Positions 43,834 through 52,757 of a DNA stretch of 64,000 nucleotides are shown here, in pieces. How positions within the stretch are numbered: position 1 is the stretch's first letter; each line of letters opens with the position of its first letter. The translations under genes were made by a program, and so were the position numbers. This stretch comes from Candidatus Barnesiella excrementigallinarum (GTDB taxonomy: Bacteria; Bacteroidota; Bacteroidia; Bacteroidales; Barnesiellaceae): assembly GCA_019114445.1 (NCBI GenBank), contig DXFL01000016.1, forward strand, positions 1 through 64,000. The letters are read 5' to 3'. The notes below the pieces were generated by a model. That model worked only from the letters and a program-made list of their open reading frames with translations. It did no database searches and was not told the DNA's origin.

Positions 43834-44463
43834 TTATTCGGCCTGTGTTTTTTGCATATTTGCTTTGCGTTGGTCGTTCAAGAATATCTTTGCACGTTTA
43901 CGAGCATCGACAGCATCCATTTTTACGCTAATTTCTACTTCGTAACGGCCGCGAGACAGTTCCCGGTAAATTTCCACCACGGTTACGATGTCTTTGATGG
44001 GGAATGACGAAACTACTTTGCTGTTGATATCCAAATCATCGGTCGAGATAACATCACCTTCGCCCATATCTTCATTTGTCATTTCATTGGTTTCGGCCGA
44101 TTGCACATCGGACAAAACTGCTGCTACCAAGTCGACTTTGGCTTGGTTGAATGCTACGGCTTTGGCAGCACGATAGTTCCCGCCTATGCCTTTCCCGCGT
44201 CCCATATAATAGCGATTGAGTCCATCTTCATCGCGTTCGATGGCAGCCATTTGAGCTTGTTCCAACTGTTTAGCCAAAGGCAGACTGCCGGCAACCGAGC
44301 GCCAACCCTCCTTTTCGTATGCTTTGGCCTCTTTTCGAATATCTTTACTGGCTTTGCTCTTTAATTCTTTTTTCAATTCTTTGGAGCTTTGTTGTGCCAC
44401 TACCGGAGTTACGGCAAAAAGGGTCAACAACACGATTGTGAAGACAAGTTTAATGTGTTTCAT
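43834..44463 (-). CDS. Exported protein, LPP20-like, last gene of seven-gene operon
   Basis: A 209-residue protein with a signal peptide ending VVAQQ. A basic helix follows, then AAKAVAFNQAKVDLVAAVLSD, an alanine-spaced helix like those of LPP20/FlgT-N domains, and a beta-rich end (YRELSRGRYEVEISVKMDAV). It lies 34 nt after the fifth-to-last gene's neighbour and 20 nt before the operon terminator. It shares the exported character and helix pattern with several operon mates. Function unknown. Confidence 0.6.
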   Translation of the reverse strand: MKHIKLVFTIVLLTLFAVTPVVAQQSSKELKKELKSKASKDIRKEAKAYEKEGWRSVAGSLPLAKQLEQAQMAAIERDEDGLNRYYMGRGKGIGGNYRAAKAVAFNQAKVDLVAAVLSDVQSAETNEMTNEDMGEGDVISTDDLDINSKVVSSFPIKDIVTVVEIYRELSRGRYEVEISVKMDAVDARKRAKIFLNDQRKANMQKTQAE

Positions 44464-44497
44464 CTTTTTTCTTTTTTTAGATTTGTAAATAGGTTTA

Positions 44498-45805
44498 TTA
44501 TTTCCAGTTTGCTACGTAGGGCAGGTTGATGATTACGCGGGCCACTTCGTTGGTCTTGTCGTTGCGTATCTCCATAGAGCCTTTTACAAAAGCTACTTGG
44601 TATTTTTTTATGGGAATACGATTCCATTCGCCTTCGGCCGTTACATCTAAAACATAGGAGCCTATACCTTTGTAGGGAATATCGATGTTGTTCTTGATTA
44701 GAGTATTGGCACACCCCGGTATTTCGAGGATAAGGCTTTGCACGGTGAACGTGTTGGCATACCTCGAATTTAAGTTCATGCGTATGTTTATGTTTGTCAG
44801 GGTGCTGTCCGATTGGTTTTCTGCCGTGAGGTATACTTTGCCTTCGGGAATGACTGTCATCATTTGCCCGGCTACATCGATGTAGAATTTATGGGATACG
44901 GCTTTCCCGCCAATGCGGAAGGTCGCTTCCACGGCATTCTCTTCTGTTTCCAAACAGTCGTCGGCATTATAGAGAATATGTATTTCCTTTCCGTTGTCGG
45001 CGCTGCGTGCCGAGAGTTGTGAGGCACAATCCGATTTCAGTTTAGGCATGGTAGCGATGGCAATGGGTTTCCCTTTTAGGATCAGTTGGCAAATATATTC
45101 TCCCACCTCTACGTTGCTCCCTTGAATCGAGATCATGTCGTACAATTCGCGATACGATTTTTCCAGCGCTTGTGTGCGTTGGCGCCGCATATTGTCGAAG
45201 AAGTATTCTTTCAGCGGAGCTATCTTGGTAATGGAAGCCTGAATGTCCTCCAATGATTCGATATTGTCCAAATGCTCTTCCAATTCGGTGAGTTGAGCCT
45301 CGTATTGTTTATCGCGTTTTTCGAAATCGCGCACGAGTTTTTTCAACTCCAATTGGCTGAACGGATACTTTATGGAATAGTTGTAATAGATCTCTTTGGT
45401 TTTTTTGTTTTGCAGTTTTTCCCAATAGAAATCTTCTACTTTCGAGAGCGATATGCCTTGTATAAAGGGTACGGTAGCCGCTTTTACATCGGTATTGGAA
45501 CTGTATATGTCTACAAATTCGGTAATGTCTTCACCTTCGAGTTTCTGGTTCAAGATGCTCGACTCGGAGAATGTGATGTTTTGTGCTACGGCTTGTATGA
45601 TTTGTTTCTTTACCTCTTGCAGACAAGCCGCTTGGGCTTCTTCCAAAGTGGGTTCGTGCGCCGATACAATCAGATAATCAGCGGCCATTTGTTGGTACCA
45701 TGCCGGTGCCTTTTTCGTGCTTTTCTCCACTACCTTGAATTGGGCAAAAGAGCCGAACGACAAGGCGAGAATCAACGTGGCTGTTAATACTAATTGTTTT
45801 TTCAT
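44498..45805 (-). CDS. Exported protein with LPP20-like region and coiled coil
   Basis: A 435-residue protein with a signal peptide (ending SFGSFAQ), an LPP20-like segment (EEAQAACLQEVKKQIIQAVAQN), a coiled coil at about residues 135-210 rich in Glu/Lys, and a beta-rich C-terminal half. The start is ATG 45805; the frame runs to a TTG at 45829, which overlaps the preceding gene. It lies 11 nt after that gene. No enzymatic motif was seen. Function unknown. Confidence 0.6.
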   Translation of the reverse strand: MKKQLVLTATLILALSFGSFAQFKVVEKSTKKAPAWYQQMAADYLIVSAHEPTLEEAQAACLQEVKKQIIQAVAQNITFSESSILNQKLEGEDITEFVDIYSSNTDVKAATVPFIQGISLSKVEDFYWEKLQNKKTKEIYYNYSIKYPFSQLELKKLVRDFEKRDKQYEAQLTELEEHLDNIESLEDIQASITKIAPLKEYFFDNMRRQRTQALEKSYRELYDMISIQGSNVEVGEYICQLILKGKPIAIATMPKLKSDCASQLSARSADNGKEIHILYNADDCLETEENAVEATFRIGGKAVSHKFYIDVAGQMMTVIPEGKVYLTAENQSDSTLTNINIRMNLNSRYANTFTVQSLILEIPGCANTLIKNNIDIPYKGIGSYVLDVTAEGEWNRIPIKKYQVAFVKGSMEIRNDKTNEVARVIINLPYVANWK

Positions 45806-45816
45806 AAGCGTGGGCT

Positions 45817-47106
45817 TTATTGTTTCCAAGTAACGGGGAGGTTTTTGATGGTTACATCGCAGCCTCGTATGCTGAATTTGACGTAGGAGAAGCCGGTAAT
45901 CTTGTCATAGACCGGGGTGATGTAGTATTTCCATTTTACCGGAATCCCGTAAGGTAAGTCGCGGGAAGAGCTGTAATAACTGGTCCCTTCCCAGCGGCCT
46001 ATTTGTTTATACGAATTGCCCTCGGTATCGATGGCATTTTCGAAGTACCACCAACTTTTGTCGTTGTTGCTCTTTTCTATGCTGGTTACCATAAAGGTAA
46101 TGATAATGGCTTGTTGGCTTTCGACCCCTTCGCAGGACAAAATTTTCATTTCCAAATTGTTTTTGGAGTAGCTGATTTTGGGATTGAGGGCCGGGGTGGA
46201 AGCCTCTTGTTGTGCCGGCACTTCCTTTACGATGACTTTCTCTACCGGTACCTCTTTTATGACCTCTTTTTCTACAATTTTCTCTACGGGAACCTCTACG
46301 ATTTTTTCGACCACTACTGTGTCGGGCGGTGTATTGAGTTGTTTTTCAATAGAGTCGGTCATGGCACGGGCTGCATCGTTGCACCCGCTGTTTGTCGGTA
46401 TTTTGGCGAGAATGTCCAATGCCTTGTCGTAATCTTTACGGATATAGCAGTTGCGAGCAATGAGCAGTTGACCTTCGCAATCGATGGTTTTTGCCAATTC
46501 CGACGCTTGAATCAAGGTTTCGGCCGCTTGTTCGTAGCAGGGTGTAGTCTCGGGGACGCAACCCAAATAGGCTACGGCCTCTTCGTATTTGCCGGTATTG
46601 ATCATCACTTGTGCCTTTTGCATGATGGTACCACAGTTTTGTGTATAGTGGTCCATGATTTTTTGGCGGGCATTGCGGATAAACCGGGTATATTGCGTGT
46701 CGGTTACTTTGATATTGGCGATAAGCGAGCGAAGGGTTTGGTCTTTCGAATCTTTCCCGCTACCCGATATGGGAACCACTATGCTGCCGTACATACTGCC
46801 ATCTAAGGCATTTTTGGCAAGCAAGGTGAGTTCGGCTTTTACCACATGGATATTGCGAACCAATCCTTCGGTAGACATTTCGTCTAAAAGGTTGAGTTGT
46901 GGTTCCACGACAAACGCATTGTACATGGAGGTGGCGGCTGCGCTGTTGCGAGTTAAGATTTGCTCGACTTTCAGTTTTAAGGCTTGGGCAACTTCGGCAC
47001 TCATGTCTCCTTCTGTTGGAGGCATGGCCTGAAAATTTATGGTACTTTGTGCTTGGGCACACAAGATACCCCCTATCAGGAAGAATATAAATTGCAGTCT
47101 TTTCAT
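45817..47106 (-). CDS. Exported protein with TPR-like region and VEK repeats
   Basis: A 429-residue protein. A signal peptide (ending LCAQAQ) is followed by a helical part, a TPR-like section with paired cysteines (about 160-240), and a run of valine/glutamate/lysine repeats (about 265-300, for example VEKIVEVPVEKIVEKEV). The C-terminal domain is beta-rich. The repeat looks like a flexible or wall-spanning linker. It follows the DUF6175-like gene by 4 nt. Function unknown. Confidence 0.6.
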   Translation of the reverse strand: MKRLQFIFFLIGGILCAQAQSTINFQAMPPTEGDMSAEVAQALKLKVEQILTRNSAAATSMYNAFVVEPQLNLLDEMSTEGLVRNIHVVKAELTLLAKNALDGSMYGSIVVPISGSGKDSKDQTLRSLIANIKVTDTQYTRFIRNARQKIMDHYTQNCGTIMQKAQVMINTGKYEEAVAYLGCVPETTPCYEQAAETLIQASELAKTIDCEGQLLIARNCYIRKDYDKALDILAKIPTNSGCNDAARAMTDSIEKQLNTPPDTVVVEKIVEVPVEKIVEKEVIKEVPVEKVIVKEVPAQQEASTPALNPKISYSKNNLEMKILSCEGVESQQAIIITFMVTSIEKSNNDKSWWYFENAIDTEGNSYKQIGRWEGTSYYSSSRDLPYGIPVKWKYYITPVYDKITGFSYVKFSIRGCDVTIKNLPVTWKQ

Positions 47107-47110
47107 AATA

Positions 47111-48022
47111 TTATTCGATTACGATCCAAATTTGTTGTCCCGAACTTAATTTGGTTTTAGGGGTATGCTCTTCCGAGGCTAAAAGTTCTTTCAAGAATTT
47201 GATTAATGGGGTTCTTACCTTATTAATGGCATAAGGCTTCCCGGTGATTTGGTCGTAAATGGGCACTTTCATGGAAATATCAATAACCAAATCGGTACTG
47301 TTTATCTCGTAGTTGCCGCCATAGGCGTTATTGTCCAGCCAACTGGTGAGTTCCATTTCCAAATCGTTCCCGGTGCTCATCTCGGAGTAGGGGTCCAAAC
47401 CGCTGTTAGGCCCTAACTCTATGCGGACATTCAAGTTGCGCCCGGTTTCCATCATCATGTTAAACCCGTTTTGAACCAATGTGAAGAAGTCGTCGTTGAT
47501 TTTGCTTAAAGCCCGGTTTGTGAGGCTCAACGAGTCGTTTGTCCTGAATTTGTCGCTGGTGTAACTTGCGTTGGCAAAAGATTCGCCACTGATGGCTTCG
47601 GCGGCTTGTAATACCAAATTAACTTCGGATACGCCTCCTTCATGCTGGTTCAAAAAGATGTTGACCGTTACCGAGATGTCGGCTTTCGACTCCAACACCA
47701 AATCTTTTACAGGATCGGATTTAGCTCCCGTTGTAGCCGATACGATGTCGTTGCGCTTGCTGGCTTGTAGCAATGTGACAAAGTCTCGGGTGTTGAATCC
47801 CCGGTTATTGAATTCTTCTTTTACTTTGCTGATCGCATTCAACATCATTTGGTTGTTTTCCAAGATTTGACGTACATCTTGATCGGCTGTCGTGTAGGGC
47901 ACGACAATTACATTGGGTTGACGTACGTTGTTGCTTGTACCTCTTGTTGCTGATTCTGTTTGAGCATATCCCTGTAAGGCGACTGAAAAGCAGAGTAAGG
48001 CTGTCCAAATTAATTTTTTCAT
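47111..48022 (-). CDS. Exported DUF6175-like protein
   Basis: A 303-residue protein with a signal peptide (ending LQGYAQ) and a body starting NVIVVPYTTADQDVRQILE, which resembles the N-terminal strand-helix of CsgG/FlgT-like proteins; it matches the DUF6175 family as far as I recall. It is the fourth gene of the operon, just after an internal terminator hairpin. Function unknown. Confidence 0.6.
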   Translation of the reverse strand: MKKLIWTALLCFSVALQGYAQTESATRGTSNNVRQPNVIVVPYTTADQDVRQILENNQMMLNAISKVKEEFNNRGFNTRDFVTLLQASKRNDIVSATTGAKSDPVKDLVLESKADISVTVNIFLNQHEGGVSEVNLVLQAAEAISGESFANASYTSDKFRTNDSLSLTNRALSKINDDFFTLVQNGFNMMMETGRNLNVRIELGPNSGLDPYSEMSTGNDLEMELTSWLDNNAYGGNYEINSTDLVIDISMKVPIYDQITGKPYAINKVRTPLIKFLKELLASEEHTPKTKLSSGQQIWIVIE

Positions 48023-48044
48023 ATATTCAATCTTTAAGATAAAA

Positions 48045-48083
48045 AAGTCTTACCTCATGGCACGATAGCATGAGATAAGACTT
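48045..48083 (-). terminator. Internal terminator or attenuator in the exported-protein operon
   Basis: Arms 48045-48059 and 48069-48083 form a 15-nt stem with one mismatch and a 9-nt loop. On the minus strand it is followed by TTTTTTAT. It lies between the third and fourth genes with no recognisable promoter behind it, so partial read-through is likely and may lower output of the last four genes. Confidence 0.7.
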
Positions 48084-48096
48084 GTAAATTAAACGG

Positions 48097-48567
48097 TTAA
48101 TGAAAACCTAATCCACCACCAACTTTATTTTGGATTAAATATTGCCTGAGCGCTTTTACGTTGACGGTAATATCGAAAGGCATACTTTTTACTTTTTCGC
48201 CCTTTACCTTAGCCAAAGATCCAACCGATACGGTGCTGGTAATGAAATCTTTGTAACGTTTTTGCTCCCAAAAAGTATTCAGGAAGTCGGCGTGTTTGGC
48301 TTCGAATGTAGATTCGGATTCATGGATCAGTTTGCTATGCCCGTCGAATCCCACATATAGTATGGCACGAATGACGCGCACTTCGGCGTCTTCGCGAGCA
48401 TTGGCCTCTTTCTTCCCATATCCTAAGGTACGCAATACGATGGTGTTTTGGTCTATTTCGCGAATTAAGTTGACATAGCCCCCGTATTCTACCGGCTTTA
48501 CTTTCTGTGCCGAAACCGTTAGTCCGCAGGCAAAGGCAAACAGTAAAAAATACACAATTCGTTTCAT
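48097..48567 (-). CDS. Exported protein of unknown function with LPP20-like helix
   Basis: A 156-residue protein with a signal peptide (ending LTVSAQ). It contains GKKEANAREDAEVRVIRAILY, an alanine-spaced helix similar to the LPP20-type segments of two downstream proteins. The C-terminus ends in a glycine-rich tail. It starts 11 nt after the CsgG-like gene. No catalytic motif. Function unknown. Confidence 0.6.
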   Translation of the reverse strand: MKRIVYFLLFAFACGLTVSAQKVKPVEYGGYVNLIREIDQNTIVLRTLGYGKKEANAREDAEVRVIRAILYVGFDGHSKLIHESESTFEAKHADFLNTFWEQKRYKDFITSTVSVGSLAKVKGEKVKSMPFDITVNVKALRQYLIQNKVGGGLGFH

Positions 48568-48578
48568 ATATTTCTCGT

Positions 48579-49469
48579 TTATTTATTTAAGATTAAACGG
48601 CATTGTAACCAATTTTTATTGGACGAGGTTTGGAACCGCTGGATAATTTCGTCCTTATTTTCGGTCATATTACATATCGAGGTCCCGTCGGGTAACAACT
48701 CTTTTACTTTGAGTTTCCCCACGTGCTCCGTCTGAGTTTTTCCGCCATCTATTAGGGTTACTTGCAAAACTTGGAACTCGTCGCCTTCCTCTACTCCTTG
48801 TGGGCTGCCGCACGAGAGTACCGCTTTGTTGCCATCGTAGCTGACGATTGTTCCGTATACCGAGAAGTTTTTGCTGAAATAATCAATCAACTTTTGGGTC
48901 ATCGACTGTAAGGCATCGTCCAATGCGGCTTCGGTGGTATTGCGTACAATGAGTTTTTTACCGCTCAGGCTGCTTACAAACATACGCGAACTGATGATGT
49001 TGGCTTTGTCGTATGCTTTTGCCACGCTTAATTTCAAGGCCAGCATACACAAGTAGCCGTTGGCCCCCGTTGTGCGTTTGGTAAACTTACATTTGGTGAT
49101 TTCGCCGATGAGCAGGTTGTCATTCATTACGCCGGTAATGACCTCGCGATATTGTTCGGGCGGGAGGTTCATAAAAGCTTCGCTTTGCAAATAGGCGTTG
49201 ACATCTTCCGTGACTTCATCGTCCAATACTTCGAACCGGCCCGAGGCGGCTACTGTTTCGGCAACTTTTGCTTTGATAATGTCGATAAATCCCAACATCT
49301 TTTCTTCGGCAGGTTTAGAGGGTTCTACCCATTTAAACTCACCCATACGCAAGGTCATAGCCTTTTTATCGGAAGGAATCGTGGTGCCGTCTTGTGCTGC
49401 TAAGGGAAGGCTGCACAAAAAACAAAGTAGTGAACCGATATATATTTTCTTGTTAAAATTCAATTTCAT
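48579..49469 (-). CDS. CsgG/FlgT-like exported protein
   Basis: A 296-residue protein with a signal peptide (ending PLAAQ, no lipobox). The N-terminal domain is CsgG-like: MTLRMGEFKW, then an amphipathic helix into ETVAASGRFEVLDDEV. The C-terminal part (about 205-260) has the pattern VYGTIVSYDGNKAVLSCGSP, then GVEEGDEFQVLQV, as in FlgT C-domains. It has no lipid anchor, unlike E. coli CsgG. It might form a periplasmic ring or outer-membrane complex with its operon mates (inference). Confidence 0.7.
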   Translation of the reverse strand: MKLNFNKKIYIGSLLCFLCSLPLAAQDGTTIPSDKKAMTLRMGEFKWVEPSKPAEEKMLGFIDIIKAKVAETVAASGRFEVLDDEVTEDVNAYLQSEAFMNLPPEQYREVITGVMNDNLLIGEITKCKFTKRTTGANGYLCMLALKLSVAKAYDKANIISSRMFVSSLSGKKLIVRNTTEAALDDALQSMTQKLIDYFSKNFSVYGTIVSYDGNKAVLSCGSPQGVEEGDEFQVLQVTLIDGGKTQTEHVGKLKVKELLPDGTSICNMTENKDEIIQRFQTSSNKNWLQCRLILNK

Positions 49470-49484
49470 ATAACTCTTTTTGGA

Positions 49485-50204
49485 TTAGTTGTTTTGTAAT
49501 TGTCGACGCGCGGCTTTGTTGTCGTTTACTTTATATTTTAGCAAGGGAATAGCCGCAATACCCATTTTTACAGTTGCGAGTGTTTTTTTGATTCGTTTGC
49601 CCAGCGACAAAGCCAAGAGAGGATCGCTGGTAAGATCGGTTATTGCCAAAGGCGCCGAGAGTATGACATTGGCGGCTTGAAGTCCGGCAAGAGTTAAATC
49701 GGCGGTAGCTTTCACGGTGGTTACTGTGCGAGCTCCTTTTTCCAACTCCTCGCCATCTTTGCCCAATTGTTTTACTTCGGTTACTTCAACACCTTCGGCA
49801 TCCACGGTGTCATTGGTCTCTACATGGATATAATCGATGTATGAATATACATTGGACATTGTCGTGAAAAATTCATTTGAATATTTAAAGAAGTCGACAA
49901 CGTTAGGCATTTTGGTCGAATCGATATCGGAATAGTTTACAGGTTCCCACGTAGAAATAAACTCTCTGAATTCGGCTTCTCTTTTTACCCGTTTTTCGTA
50001 CTTCTTTTGGTCTTTTTCCATTTCTTCGAGCATTTTTTCATACTCTTTCATGGCTTTTTCCTCTTCTTCTTGCAAGCGTTTTGCTTCTTCTTCCGAAATC
50101 TTGTCTGCTTGTTCCGAGGATACTGTTGTTTCTTGTGCAAATACATTTACATTTCTAGCACAAATTAGGCCCATTGCCAATACGGCAATCAAAATCTTTT
50201 TCAT
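49485..50204 (-). CDS. Exported coiled-coil protein, first gene of seven-gene operon
   Basis: A 239-residue protein with a signal peptide (ending NVFAQ) and a long Glu/Lys-rich coiled coil (about residues 30-80). The middle and C-terminal parts are mostly helical and end in a basic tail (KYKVNDNKAARRQLQNN). A -7-like TAAATTTG lies at 50266-50259 on the minus strand. It is 15 nt before the CsgG-like gene. Function unknown. Confidence 0.6.
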   Translation of the reverse strand: MKKILIAVLAMGLICARNVNVFAQETTVSSEQADKISEEEAKRLQEEEEKAMKEYEKMLEEMEKDQKKYEKRVKREAEFREFISTWEPVNYSDIDSTKMPNVVDFFKYSNEFFTTMSNVYSYIDYIHVETNDTVDAEGVEVTEVKQLGKDGEELEKGARTVTTVKATADLTLAGLQAANVILSAPLAITDLTSDPLLALSLGKRIKKTLATVKMGIAAIPLLKYKVNDNKAARRQLQNN

Positions 50205-50400
50205 AATGGTATCTATGTTTTTAATTAAAAAAAGTCCTTATTCCCTGTTTATGATTAGCAAATTTAATAATAATTTCTATATAATTCGTGCTTTGTCACA
50301 TTTTTTTATTCAAATACTCTATATAATTTTTGAAATATGTGAAAAAAGAAAGAGCCTATTTATAAGAGAAAGGCATAAGGTTTCGAGATGGATTTAAAAT

Positions 50401-50420
50401 AAAAAAAGCCTCCGAGGTTT
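50401..50420 (-). terminator. tRNA-Phe terminator
   Basis: A 6-bp stem with loop CCG, followed on the minus strand by TTTTTTT. Short but well placed 38 nt after the tRNA. Confidence 0.5.
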
Positions 50421-50457
50421 TACCCTAAGATGCTTTTAATAATTGTCTTTTAGAAAG

Positions 50458-50530
50458 TGGTGCCACCAGGAATCGAACCGGGGACACAAGGATTTTCAGT
50501 CCTTTGCTCTACCAACTGAGCTATGGCACC
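50458..50530 (-). tRNA. tRNA-Phe (GAA)
   Basis: A 73-nt cloverleaf on the minus strand: acceptor stem GGTGCCA/TGGCACC with discriminator A, D-arm with AGCTCAGTTGGTAGAGC, anticodon loop CTGAAAA (GAA) closed by AAGGA/TCCTT, and T-loop GGTTCGATTCC. The 3' CCA is not encoded. A TATCTTTG -7 element lies at 50554-50547. Confidence 0.97.
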
Positions 50531-50546
50531 GTCGTTTTTGCGTGTG

Positions 50547-50554
50547 CAAAGATA
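50547..50554 (-). promoter_or_regulatory. tRNA-Phe -7 element
   Basis: TATCTTTG on the minus strand, 17 nt before the tRNA 5' end. Confidence 0.6.
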
Positions 50555-50667
50555 GAATTATTTTTTATTATCCGCCTAATTTTTTACTGTAAAAATGAAA
50601 ATAGGGGATATTTATGTTCCATCGATAGATTTTTTGCCGATTCGTTTTTCTTTTTATAAACTTTATG

Positions 50668-50675
50668 TATCTTTG
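50668..50675 (+). promoter_or_regulatory. tRNA-Pro -7 element
   Basis: TATCTTTG, 19 nt before the tRNA 5' end. Confidence 0.6.
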
Positions 50676-50694
50676 TCCCCGCAAAAACGAAGTG

Positions 50695-50768
50695 CGGGGT
50701 GTAGCACAGTTGGTTAGCGCGCCACGTTCGGGACGTGGAGGTCGGACGTTCGAGTCGTCTCACCCCGA
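50695..50768 (+). tRNA. tRNA-Pro (CGG)
   Basis: A 74-nt cloverleaf: acceptor stem CGGGGTG/CACCCCG with discriminator A, anticodon stem CCACG/CGTGG around loop TTCGGGA (anticodon CGG), and T-loop TTCGAGT. The 3' CCA is not encoded. G37 after the anticodon fits proline tRNAs. Confidence 0.95.
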
Positions 50769-50775
50769 CTTTAAT

Positions 50776-50812
50776 TCCAACTTACTGAATTTCAGTAGGT
50801 TGGATTTTTTTT
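50776..50812 (+). terminator. tRNA-Pro terminator
   Basis: A 13-bp stem (50776-50788 with 50792-50804, one G-T pair) and loop ATT, followed by eight Ts. Confidence 0.85.
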
Positions 50813-50912
50813 CTTTTTAGCGGTTGGGGGGTGCGTGATAAATTCGGAGGGTCGGGGACTTTGATTTTTAAGGGAATTTATTATCTTTATCCCGCCATTA
50901 ATCAATAAAGAC

Positions 50913-51794
50913 ATGAATAAACACATCATTACAGAAATATCGCCGTTGTCGGAGAAGGATTGTTTGTTTATAGTGGAGCGGTATAAGACCGAATTTACCT
51001 ATCCGTTGCATAATCATAAAGAGTATGAGTTGAATTTTGTGGAGAATGGGGCCGGGGTTCGTCGTATTGTGGGGGATTCGGTCGAGGAGATAGGCGATTA
51101 TGATTTGGTGTTGCTTTGTGGCGATAATTTGGAACATGTATGGGAGCAAGGGAATTGTCATTCCAAACAGATACGGGAGATAACGATACAGTTTTCGCCC
51201 GACTTGTTTTCGAATAATTTTATCGACAAAAAACAGTTTACCTCCATTCGTAAAATGCTCGAAAGGGCTCAGAAAGGAGTCGCTTTCCCATTGAGGGCGG
51301 TGATGAAGGTTTATTCGAAAATCGACTCGTTGTTGAAGGGTGAGCCGGGTTTTTACCAGTTTGTAAAGTTTTTGACGATTTTGTATGAGTTGTCGATTTG
51401 CGACGATGCGCGTACCCTGTCGAGCAGTTCTTTTGCCCGATCGAAAACTACGTCGGACAGCCGTCGGGTGCAAAGGGTAGAGGAGTATATCGACCAGCAT
51501 TATGCCGAGGAGATACGTTTGGCCCAACTGGCCGAAATTACCGATATGACCCCGGTTTCGTTCAGCCGGTTTTTTAAGTTGCGCACGGGGAAGAGCCTTT
51601 CTGATTATATCATTGATATCCGGCTGGGACACGCTACCCGACAGTTAGTCGATTCGACCAAGACGGTGGCCGAGATTTGTTATGAGTGCGGATTCAACAA
51701 TCTGTCGAATTTCAACCGTATATTCAAGAAGAAAAAGGGATGTTCGCCCAAAGAGTTCCGCGAGATTTATTATAAGAAGAAAGTATTCGTATAG
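50913..51794 (+). CDS. AraC-family transcriptional regulator
   Basis: A 293-residue regulator with an N-terminal cupin-like sensor (TEFTYPLHNHKEYELNFVENG, histidines near residue 33) and a C-terminal double helix-turn-helix (about 190-290, with SVSFSRFF-like TPVSFSRFFKLRTGKSL and CGFNNLSNFNRIFKKKKG). Ligand and targets are not known; the window holds no obvious sugar-use genes beside it. A -7-like TATCTTTA lies about 25 nt before the ATG. Confidence 0.88.
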   Translation: MNKHIITEISPLSEKDCLFIVERYKTEFTYPLHNHKEYELNFVENGAGVRRIVGDSVEEIGDYDLVLLCGDNLEHVWEQGNCHSKQIREITIQFSPDLFSNNFIDKKQFTSIRKMLERAQKGVAFPLRAVMKVYSKIDSLLKGEPGFYQFVKFLTILYELSICDDARTLSSSSFARSKTTSDSRRVQRVEEYIDQHYAEEIRLAQLAEITDMTPVSFSRFFKLRTGKSLSDYIIDIRLGHATRQLVDSTKTVAEICYECGFNNLSNFNRIFKKKKGCSPKEFREIYYKKKVFV

Positions 51795-51845
51795 TTTCTC
51801 TTTGCGATAGAACTGTTTACTTTCGAGAGAAAAGTGTGCCGAATA

Positions 51846-51877
51846 TTTGTGAGGAACAAAATTTTATAGTACTTTTG
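51846..51877 (+). promoter_or_regulatory. rplU-rpmA promoter
   Basis: TTTG at 51846-51849, 20 nt, TACTTTTG at 51870-51877. The leader to rplU is about 80 nt and has a GC-rich stretch able to pair (GGGC with GCCC), possibly an autogenous control site. Confidence 0.65.
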
Positions 51878-51961
51878 TGGGCTGATTCTGATATGGGCTC
51901 AAAAAGAGGTGCCTCGGTTGGCCCCGCCCGGCAGAGAAAAACGTAAAAAACAAATAGTAAA

Positions 51962-52297
51962 ATGTACGTTATTGTTGAGATTCAAGGACAACAATTCAAA
52001 GTAGAAAACGGAAAGAAATTGTTTGTCCACTATTTGGGAGCTGAGCATGGCGCTGTTCTCGAATTTGACAAAGTGTTGCTCGTTGATAAAGATGGAGCAG
52101 TAACCGTAGGCACTCCCACCGTAGAAGGTGCGAAGGTCGTTTGTGAGGTTGTATCGAACGATGGTTACGGTAAAAAAGGCCTCGTAAAAGGTGAAAGAAT
52201 TCTTGTTTTCAAGAAAAAAAGAAGAAAAGGGTATCGTCGTTTGAACGGTCACCGTCAATATTTCACCGAAGTGTTAGTTAAAGAAATTGTTGCTTAA
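51962..52297 (+). CDS. rplU: 50S ribosomal protein L21
   Basis: A 111-residue L21, start [19 protein letters not shown] and end with the family pattern [20 protein letters not shown]. It binds 23S rRNA. It precedes rpmA by 21 nt, the universal order. Slightly longer than the E. coli protein. Confidence 0.96.
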   Translation: MYVIVEIQGQQFKVENGKKLFVHYLGAEHGAVLEFDKVLLVDKDGAVTVGTPTVEGAKVVCEVVSNDGYGKKGLVKGERILVFKKKRRKGYRRLNGHRQYFTEVLVKEIVA

Positions 52298-52318
52298 CCC
52301 TATTAAACTTCTAAGAAA

Positions 52319-52582
52319 ATGGCACATAAGAAAGGTGTTGGTAGTTCTAAGAACGGTCGTGAATCGGAAAGCAAACGATTGGGTATTAAAATTTTCGGTG
52401 GTCAATATGCCAAAGCCGGAAATATCTTGGTACGTCAGAGAGGTACTGTTCATCATCCGGGTGAGAACGTGGGAATGGGTAAAGACCACACGTTGTTTGC
52501 TTTGGTAAACGGTACGGTAGTATTCCGCAAACGTAAAGAAAACCGTTCGTATGTATCGGTTGAACCGGCAGACAATAACTAA
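52319..52582 (+). CDS. rpmA: 50S ribosomal protein L27
   Basis: An 87-residue L27 beginning [20 protein letters not shown]; the N-terminus reaches the peptidyl-transferase centre. There is no N-terminal extension of the kind cleaved in Firmicutes. Co-transcribed with rplU and followed by a terminator. Confidence 0.97.
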   Translation: MAHKKGVGSSKNGRESESKRLGIKIFGGQYAKAGNILVRQRGTVHHPGENVGMGKDHTLFALVNGTVVFRKRKENRSYVSVEPADNN

Positions 52583-52610
52583 TAAAAAGTTATAACCTTA
52601 TTTATAGAAA

Positions 52611-52642
52611 GCGTGACGGCTCCGCAAGAGCGTCACGTTTTT
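52611..52642 (+). terminator. rpmA terminator
   Basis: CGTGACG-G-CTC pairs with GAG-CGTCACG (one bulge), followed by a T-tract. Confidence 0.8.
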
Positions 52643-52757
52643 TATTTTAAAACGATTGCTTTTTTATACGGGGCTATTGGGGTGGGTGGCAGTTCGTCCC
52701 TTTTACAACGGGGTGTTGTTGCACGGGGAAAGTGATTTTGCCACGCGAAACCGGTTT

